Assembly: GCF_014898055.3 (NCBI RefSeq)
Contig: NW_023601104.1
Span: 41,294,210-41,358,209 of the forward strand
Origin: Talpa occidentalis
Lineage: Eukaryota > Chordata > Mammalia > Eulipotyphla > Talpidae
Direction of reading: 5' to 3'
Length of the DNA: 64,000 nt
The notes under the pieces: model-generated
Database searches by the model: none
Told to the model about the DNA's origin: nothing
What the model saw: only the letters and a program-made list of their open reading frames with translations
Translations under genes and position numbers: made by a program
Shown: piece by piece, positions 58,228-64,000 of the stretch
Layout: every line of letters begins with the position of its first letter
Numbering within the stretch: the stretch's first letter is position 1

Positions 58228-61200
58228 TCATCATCATCACCATAATCATCATTGACGAATATTTGCTATCCCTGTTTTACAGATGAGGAAACTGAGGCAT
58301 GAAGCAATTCAGTAGCTTGCCTAAGATCACAGGCCCAGGAAGTAGAGGGCCAGGATAGCAAACCAGGTGTGAGTTGGGGCCTCCCTACATTATATGCTTT
58401 CCTCACATGGTGAGGGACACAGGCTAGTGAGTCAGGCAAGTTGGAATTCAGCCCTCCATTTAGGAGATACGAGAGCTGAAGCAAGCTTCTTAATTTTTGA
58501 GCCTCAGTGTTCCCATTTGTAAAATAGAGATGAATCCAATCCATAGGATGAAAACTCCTAAATTCACAAAAATATATGCCATGGGGAAAAATGATAAGAA
58601 GCCACAATTAGGCTGAGAAAGAAAAGGAGGTGAAGTTAGACTCCTCTTCATGTATCAAAGGAATAGAAAATGTTGGGCACCAACCTTTTCGATAGTCTCT
58701 GAGCCAAGGACAGGCTGGGTTTCGGGCACACGGTGGGGGGTTTGTTTAGAACAGCCGTCCTACTGGGGAAGGCCAAGGTGACAGGCCTCTGGGGGCCTCT
58801 CTTTCTCTCTCTCTCTCTTTTTTTTTTTTTACAGTTTTCAGACATAAGACACGTTATGATGCTATTTGGCAGGTGAAGTTGTGACCCAGGTGAGGCCAAG
58901 GTGGGGCACTGAGGTGGAGGGAGCATGGTTCTGGTTCTAGATCTTTCTTGGACATCAAGGACCCCAATGCCTTGGACCTATACTATCTTTCCCCCCAGAG
59001 TATAAACCACTTCTACTTTCTATTTACTGTCACACACTTCTTCCTGATGGGTGGAATCACCACACCAATGCTAGGGGAGGAAATGAAGGCAAAGAGAGAT
59101 GGTATATCTCATGAAAGACTTTTCAAGGGGGAGCCTGTGTCCTTTATACTCACATTTAAAGTTCCCTAGATCAGCAGTTGGTTCAGTTTTCCCAGATAGT
59201 AAATATTGTTGGCTTTTTGGTCATGCGACTCTGTGGTAAGCGCTCAGCTCCAACTGCTGTAGCTGTTCTAGGTAGAACCGGGTCAGCACTTTGCCCCCGG
59301 GCACAGGAAGAGGTGGTTTCTGCCCCCATGGACTTGGGATGACTTCAAGGGACCAGGGAAAAGTGAGTGAGGCTAAGGGGCAAGTCTAAGTTAACATTCC
59401 TCGTTGGAGGGCTAGGAGTTTGATCTCTTACCACAGCGACTGCGTTTGATGCCAGCAGCTCCTGGGGGGACATTGCAGTGACATAAGCGACATTGGCAAA
59501 GACATACACAAATGTGACCAGTGGGATGGAGATGAAGATGGCTCTGGGAAGATTCCTGCAGAGGAGAGGGGGTGAGAGGGGGAAGGTCTGGCACCTGGGA
59601 AACCTGCCTGGTCATGGGTTCCAAAAGTATCTCTCTTTTTTTGCACTCTTTTTTTTTTGCACTAAACAGACCTTGTAGGCTTCTGTGATATTCTCTCTCC
59701 CTGGGAGGTGGATTTTGTCCCAATTTAAAGGAAATGAAACAGCCTCAGCTGGAAATATGCTCACACCTATTCATCTCTTTTTGACTAGAATCTCATTCAC
59801 AATGCACTGCTTCCCTCCCTCCCCAAGATACAAGCCCTGTGTGTCCCCAGCAGGTGGGTAAGTCTCCTGGGAACCTCACATGTTTTATTCTCTAAGGCAA
59901 TGGTGCCACCTCACCACTGCTCAGCTTTTAACCTGCTCTGGGATAGTCCTTGGATCATTTTTCTGCTCAGGGCAGAGTGGATAACAAATGGTGTAAGTTC
60001 CTGGCAAGTGAACTATTTCTTCAGGATAGAACAGGTCAAGGTCAGAACAGGAATTAGGGGAAAAGTGGGCAGTGGACACCTGGTTCCCTCATTCCAATAG
60101 CAGGTGCCAGGACCTTTCAAGGGAGAGGGGAAGAGCTGGGGTATTTTAACTCACTTGTAGGGATCAACAAGTTCCTCAGTCACATAATTAAGAAAGTTCC
60201 AGCCTCCATAGGCAAAGGAGCCCTGAAGGAAAGCCAGTGCAATGAGGCCGATGTCAGGTTCTTGGAAATTCTCAAATGCATTCTTTGGCTCCAGCCAGAA
60301 GTATTGTCCTGTGGACACAGGGGCAGGAGGCAGTTCAGGGAGAGAGGTCAGGCCTAGCAGACCCTGCCTGCCTGGTCCTGTCTCAGCCCCTCCCCCTGGA
60401 AATGATCCAGCTCTGTCTTGACTCCAGTGAACCCCATATAATGGGAGAGTGGAACCCAAAGGAGCAGGGAAATACAGATCCAGGACCCCCTAGAACCTGG
60501 TAACCATGAGTTCATATGGGGGCACAGGTTCAAAGCAAAATTTGAATGTTCCTTTTGTAAAAGGCAGCGTTACTTGGATGGAAAGGCCAGGAGAGGTCAT
60601 TGGGCTGGGCAGGGTAAATTTGAGCTTGCATGCTGGGATTTGGAGATGCAGGATTAGGGCCATGATACCTAAGTTTGTACATTTTCATGAAAGAAGCACC
60701 AAGAACAGCAAACAAACTGTCATAAAGCTATATTGTTCAAGCTTGATCTGCTTTCTTTGTCAATATCCTTTTGTCTCTTTCTAAGGGTTGTGTTCCATCT
60801 CCCTTTTCACAGTATAAATTCCCTAAGGTTGGGGTCCTTCAGAGACCTTTCGGTTGCTTTCCCAGCCCTTCGCCGAGGGTCCTGCACACAGTGGGTTCTC
60901 AAGGAAGGCTGCTGATGAGGTTGTAATAAGACACAAAGTAACTGCCTATAGTTGATTCATTCATGCAGCATTTAGGCAGGAAATAAAGAGATTAGTGTGA
61001 TCAAGAGACAGCTCAAGAGCCATGTCAGGAGGCACTCACTATCTTTGCAAAGATAGCAGGGATTCCCTTACGGTGAAATTCCTGAAGACAACATAACCGG
61101 CTAAAGAACTTCATCCAACTGATTAAAATAATCAGGAACATTATATAGCAGAGCCTTAATTATGTTTCCTGGAGTAAAAACCCAGGCACCCGGCACTGCC

Positions 61201-61918
61201 TTTAGGGCTTGTGGGCGGTGGGAGGGCTGACTCCCTCTTTGTCATCTGACTTTCTCAGGGAGCAGAGACACTGGGCAGAGCCTAGTGGTGCCACGGGTCC
61301 CATGGAAACCAAATGCAGGCTCAGGCTTGGAAAGGACCAAATCCAGTGGGGAATGTTGGCAGGGGTCCTAGGAATGCAGAGCTCTCCTAGAGATTATGAG
61401 AATTTTGAAATGTGAAATCTCCAATTCCATCTCCAATTTTAAGATAAGGACAAGATACAATATAAGATGCAGGGAGTGTCTCTGGGGTTGGGACAAGAGG
61501 ATAACAGAAGTCAAGAGATTTGGAATATTCTCCTAGCTGAGCTGGCGCTATGAGGTCAGCCTGGGAGGAGTGAACTCTGCAAATCAGGGGGGTGGGGATA
61601 AGACATGCCCTCTTTCCAACCACCTCATGGAAAATGATTTATCTTCCTCGTCAAGCAAATGAAGAAGAAATGTCATCCAAGGTCAGAAGTAGGAAATCTT
61701 AGGGTGTGTACACAGTCCAAGGCAGTTCAAGGGGTGTGTACATGCAAGAGCCTGAGAGTTGGGTGGGGCCCCACTATTCCAATGCCACTCACCTTTGCAA
61801 ATCTGTACAACCCCCATGATGATGATGAGAGCGAGGGCCAGGAGCTTCCCAGCGGTGAATATGTCTTGAACCCGGGTGGCCCACCGCACACTGGAGCAGT
61901 TGACCCATGTGAGGAGCA
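48674..61918 (-). CDS. SLC7A8: SLC7A8 (LAT2 amino-acid exchanger), last eight coding exons
   Basis: Exons in order: 61918-61793, 60308-60155, 59555-59432, 57962-57859, 53833-53737, 52195-52046, 49489-49312, 48834-48674. All have GT/AG borders and consistent phases, giving the C-terminal 364 residues of a protein of about 535. Recognised from [80 protein letters not shown] and [20 protein letters not shown], all close to LAT2. LAT2 is an APC-fold, sodium-independent antiporter of small and large neutral amino acids. It pairs with SLC3A2 (4F2hc) in the basolateral membrane of kidney and gut epithelia. The segment covers roughly TM5-12 and the cytosolic C-terminus. The cysteine that links to 4F2hc and the GSGIF substrate motif lie in exons right of the window. 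Confidence 0.96.
49312..49489 (-). CDS. SLC7A8: SLC7A8 exon encoding the last two membrane helices
   Basis: The exon encodes [20 protein letters not shown] through [20 protein letters not shown] to HNFI. It carries two hydrophobic helices, TM11 and TM12. Ends in phase 1 before GTGAGT. Confidence 0.93.
50374..50453. mobile_element. Short mariner-like MITE
   Basis: An 80-bp palindromic unit with TA at each edge. The left end GGTGGTCAGAAAAGTCATG and the right end, reversed, TTGAGTTGTCGGAAAAGTCATG are near-perfect terminal inverted repeats of about 20 bp around a short AT-rich centre. The layout and TA target fit a mariner/Tc1-derived miniature element. Confidence 0.75.
50852..50899. repeat. 24-bp perfect tandem duplication
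   Basis: GGCATGCTTCTCCCTGGATG plus TTAA occurs twice in succession without mismatch. Confidence 0.9.
51420..51984 (+). mobile_element. LINE-1 3' end
   Basis: Begins in ORF2-type sequence (ATGGAAAACAATATGGAAAT... CAGCTATTCCACTTCTGGGG), continues through the usual 3' UTR (ACAATGGAACACTAGTCATA...) and ends in CAATAAAAAAAAAAAAAA. A 5'-truncated insertion, antisense to SLC7A8, whose nearest exon donor is 61 bp away. Confidence 0.88.
52196..53736 (-). other. SLC7A8 intron between 53737-53833 and 52046-52195 exons
   Basis: No gene. A MIR-like remnant lies at about 52680-52800 ('gcacttaccagatgcc...'). The rest is unique AT-rich sequence with no recognisable feature. Confidence 0.6.
54469..54746 (+). 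mobile_element. tRNA-derived SINE, first of an adjacent pair
   Basis: Sense copy flanked by AAAGAAATGGAGTTAG (54453-54468) and AAAGAAATGGAGAGTTAG (54747-54764). Confidence 0.9.
54765..55040 (+). mobile_element. tRNA-derived SINE, second of an adjacent pair
   Basis: Sense copy inserted right after the duplication of the previous one, with an expanded (AAAT)n tail. It belongs to the 'AAGGGGTTAAGTAAGACAC' type also seen at 12209. Confidence 0.88.
55372..55638 (+). mobile_element. tRNA-derived SINE
   Basis: Sense copy (head GGCCTCCCCTGGTGGCGCAG). It is followed by about 100 bp of A-rich sequence (55620-55735), probably an expanded and degraded tail. Confidence 0.87.
58140..58365 (+). mobile_element. 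MIR SINE remnant with (CAG)n
   Basis: TTTTACAGATGAGGAAACTG followed by GCTTGCCTAAGATCACAGG marks the MIR core. A CAG tract (58186-58226) followed by ATC repeats lies just 5' of the core, where the MIR head would be. Confidence 0.75.
58186..58226. repeat. (CAG)n trinucleotide repeat
   Basis: Thirteen to fourteen uninterrupted CAG units followed by AATCATCATCATC. Intronic in SLC7A8; the transcript strand carries CTG. Confidence 0.95.
58432..58530 (+). mobile_element. MIRb SINE remnant
   Basis: GAGCCTCAGTGTTCCCATTT and GTAAAATAGAGATGAATCC correspond to the MIRb body. Diverged upstream part. Confidence 0.65.
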
Positions 61919-62479
61919 CTGAAATGAAAGACCCCCAAACGTACTCTCAGGGGCCAGAATGAGGCTGCAGGACACCTCTCCACATAAGCAGAAGTATTCT
62001 TGCTCCTGAGGATGGGGCTGAAATGGACAAGCCAGAGACCCTGCTAGCTCAGCCCAGTGTTGAGAAAGTTTGGCTAGGTTAATGGGTTATAAATGGGGAT
62101 TATGTGCTACAAATTAGAGTTTGCCCTGATCAGGGCTGGAAGCCAGAAGTAGGCATTGAAGTGTGGGCACTAGCTTGGGGGCGGGGGGCTCAGCAGCTGG
62201 TCTTGGCATGAGTTGGACTTTGTTTTCAAGTGCTGTAAGATCAAGGGGAAACCTGAGCAATTGGGTCATTTGGATGTCATCTTGATGAGTCTGATTTAGG
62301 GGCAAGAGAAGTTTAGGGGAGTCTCTTGTTACTTAGGCTTAAGGAGGTAACACATCAAGTAAAATTCACTTTTCCTTTCTTTTTTATATTTAAGGAGCAG
62401 GTTTATTAGGAAAAGAGATAGAAGAATAAAGGACACTTGCATAGACACAAGTGGACAGAAAGAGCTGCAAAATTCACTT

Positions 62480-62745
62480 TTCGAAGTGTACAGTTTGATG
62501 AGATTTGACAAACCTTATTGTTGTTTATTCATTGTACTGTAGAACATTTCCAACACTCCAAAAAGTTCTCTTGTGCATAGCACTCTTGAGGTAAGTACCT
62601 TTCCCCCACCTCCAGCAACTACTAATTTGATTTCTGTCCCTGTATTTTTGCAGTTTCCAGAATGTCACAGAAATGGAATCAAACAACATGTAGTCTTCTG
62701 TAGCTGGCTTTTTCCTCTTTACAAAGGCTTTTGAGACTTATTGAG
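62480..62745 (-). mobile_element. LINE-1 fragment, antisense (left part)
   Basis: Resembles the reverse complement of an old L1 3' region (…CCTCCAGCAACTACTAATTT… GGAATCAAACAACATGTAGT…). Continues after an insert at 63345. Confidence 0.65.
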
Positions 62746-63344
62746 TCAAAGGGCAAGCCGATCACTTCTAGGGTCAGATTAGAATAGGAAAAAGCCTTGG
62801 AGGAATAAGGAAGGCTCCAGAGATAAGGGCAACAAATTCCAAAGGGGACTAATCAAACACGCCCCCTGGACTAGGGGCAACGGGACATTCCCGGACAAGG
62901 GCAACATTTACAGGACTCTGAGATAAGGGCTGTGAAGCAAGACTTAATTCTGGGCTCAGAGACATTAAGGCAGAGTGAGGGAGACCACCAAGAACTAACC
63001 AATGACAAAGAGACTGATGGGGGCTTTAGAATAATTAGGGAAAGAAGGTCTATATTCTATGAGGCAAGACTCCACTGGCTTCCTTGCCCCTCCCTGGCCT
63101 GGTTCCAAGGGCCTGGGAGTCCCACTTTGTTTCTGTTCCTTTTCTCCTTAATGAACTTTTCCTTACATCCATTTTTGTAAACAATTTGCCTCTTTTTTGC
63201 TTGCTTGCCTGAGCATCAGCGAAGTTATTGCTGAGGCTTTGTGAGACACCAACCCATGGTGGTCTAGTGGCTGGGGCTCAGCACTGCCACCGCAGCCGGG
63301 GGTCAGTTCCTGGCTGGGAGACTGGACCTGAAACCCTGAAGTTA
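62746..63344. mobile_element. Unclassified insert inside L1, LTR-like with tRNA-like end
   Basis: About 600 bp separate the two L1 halves. It contains three degenerate copies of AAGGGCAAC-type motifs (about 62826-62935), a pyrimidine-rich segment near 63120-63215, the end GCTTTGTGAGACACCAACCC, and then a tRNA-like stretch. The architecture suggests an endogenous-retrovirus LTR, but I cannot name the family and see no coding region. Confidence 0.4.
63253..63319 (+). pseudogene. tRNA-Glu-like sequence (degenerate)
   Basis: CCATGGTGGTCTAGTGGCTG retains the A-box and D-arm of tRNA-Glu. GCACTGCCACCGC matches the anticodon arm region with a changed anticodon, and GGGTCAGTTCC replaces the B-box GGTTCGATTCC. 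The acceptor ends no longer pair fully, so it is not a functional tRNA gene. Confidence 0.5.
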
Positions 63345-63735
63345 TGGTAACATCATGTTGCTGGACATTTGGATTGCTCCCAATTTGGGGCAACTCTGAA
63401 TAAAACTGCTGTAAACACTTGCATAAAAGTCTTTGCCTGGGTTGTAAAGATCTTTGAGCGGGCTTTTCATTTCTCCTGAGTAAATCCAGGGGTGGGATTC
63501 TGGGTCTTAAGGTAAATGTTTCATAGAAGACATCAGACTGTTTTCCAAACTGGCGAGATCACTGTGTATTACCCCAGCAACATGGGTGAGACCTGGTCCT
63601 TACCCGCATTTCCCTCTGTCAGCTTCCAGAGTGTCACAGTGCTAATGGATATGCGGTGGAATGTCATTGTGGTTTAGATTTGCATTTCCCTAATGTGGAG
63701 CATGTTTTCTTGTGTTTATTTGCTACCCGCCTTAG
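63345..63735 (-). mobile_element. LINE-1 fragment, antisense (right part)
   Basis: Continuation of the same L1 (…TTGCTGGACATTTGGATTGC…, …GACTGTTTTCCAAACTGGCG…, …GATTTGCATTTCCCTAATGT…), in the order expected for one element split by an insertion. Confidence 0.7.
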
Positions 63736-64000
63736 TCTTCTTTGGCTAGTGAGCAGGGGTTTTTAACTGCTCTATTCCTAGGAGTCACAGAGACCCCCAA
63801 CACTGTGGAACCTTCAGGGGCTGGGGGAGGGCTCAGATGTTGAGCACTAGGGTAGAGGGGCCCTCTGTTTCACTGCCACACTTCCTAAGCCACCTCCAGA
63901 GTCTCTGCCACAGGAACAGGTCTTTCAGTTTCCTGGTGGTCATGAAGTAGAGAATAAGGAAGGGGAGGGGGGGGATCAAAATCCTTTGCTTCTTCTTTGC

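Larger units (their letters stand above)
61919..64000 (-). other. SLC7A8 intron upstream of the 61793-61918 exon, L1 and insert
   Basis: No further SLC7A8 exon is recognisable up to the window end. The stretch is mostly an antisense L1 split by another insert (both listed separately). The final 250 bp shows nothing definable. Confidence 0.7.

Noticed and set aside
63253..63319. Functional tRNA-Glu gene
   Set aside because: The anticodon, B-box and acceptor pairing are degraded. Listed as a pseudogene-like element only.

Overview
The window is nuclear DNA of a placental mammal. It has spliced genes with GT-AG introns, a CpG-rich bidirectional promoter, ancient MIR and L2 repeats, L1 fragments, and about 27 copies of one tRNA-derived SINE. 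Gene order matches the block on human chromosome 14q11.2: ACIN1, C14orf119, LMLN2, CEBPE, SLC7A8. The SINE has a tRNA-like head, a conserved body, and a tail of TAAA units followed by TCTTT and A's. It is not the SINE I know from primates, rodents, carnivores, horse, pig or ruminants. A horseshoe-bat-group (Rhin-1-like) origin is my best guess, but it is a guess.

Layout. Positions 1-20594 (minus strand) hold the 5' two thirds of ACIN1: eight coding exons encoding about 763 residues (SAP domain, acidic region, RS-rich region). The 3' part lies left of the window. The introns carry most of the young SINEs. A CpG island at about 19.95-20.95 kb is a head-to-head promoter shared with C14orf119 (plus strand; CDS 22267-22695, 142 aa). 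C14orf119 runs tail-to-tail into LMLN2 (minus strand, 23839-29180). LMLN2 can be reconstructed as 13 in-frame coding exons giving a 672-residue membrane-anchored M8 (leishmanolysin-type) metalloprotease with an intact HELLH zinc motif. About 9.5 kb of repeat-rich intergenic DNA follows. CEBPE (minus strand, 38869-40383, two exons, 281 aa) encodes the granulocyte bZIP factor. After another 6 kb gap comes the 3' half of SLC7A8 (minus strand, eight coding exons 48674-61918, 3' UTR to about 46740), encoding the C-terminal 364 residues of the LAT2 amino-acid exchanger. Its 5' exons lie right of the window.

The genes do not form one pathway. ACIN1 acts in RNA processing and exon-junction complexes, C14orf119 is uncharacterised, LMLN2 is a predicted surface protease, CEBPE controls late granulocyte genes, and SLC7A8 is a transporter. 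The shared regulation visible in sequence is the ACIN1/C14orf119 promoter and the closely facing C14orf119/LMLN2 poly(A) signals.

I found no CRISPR, operon, phage or other prokaryote-like system. The most unusual items are a 3'-truncated 5S rRNA retrocopy between perfect 17-bp target-site duplications, the SINE family itself (including a copy with an internally duplicated body and one that duplicated a poly(A) signal beside a stop codon), the intact LMLN2 gene, a mariner-like MITE, and a tRNA-like segment in an insert that splits an L1. Exon boundaries were derived by hand from reading frame, GT/AG sites and phase; none was checked against transcripts.
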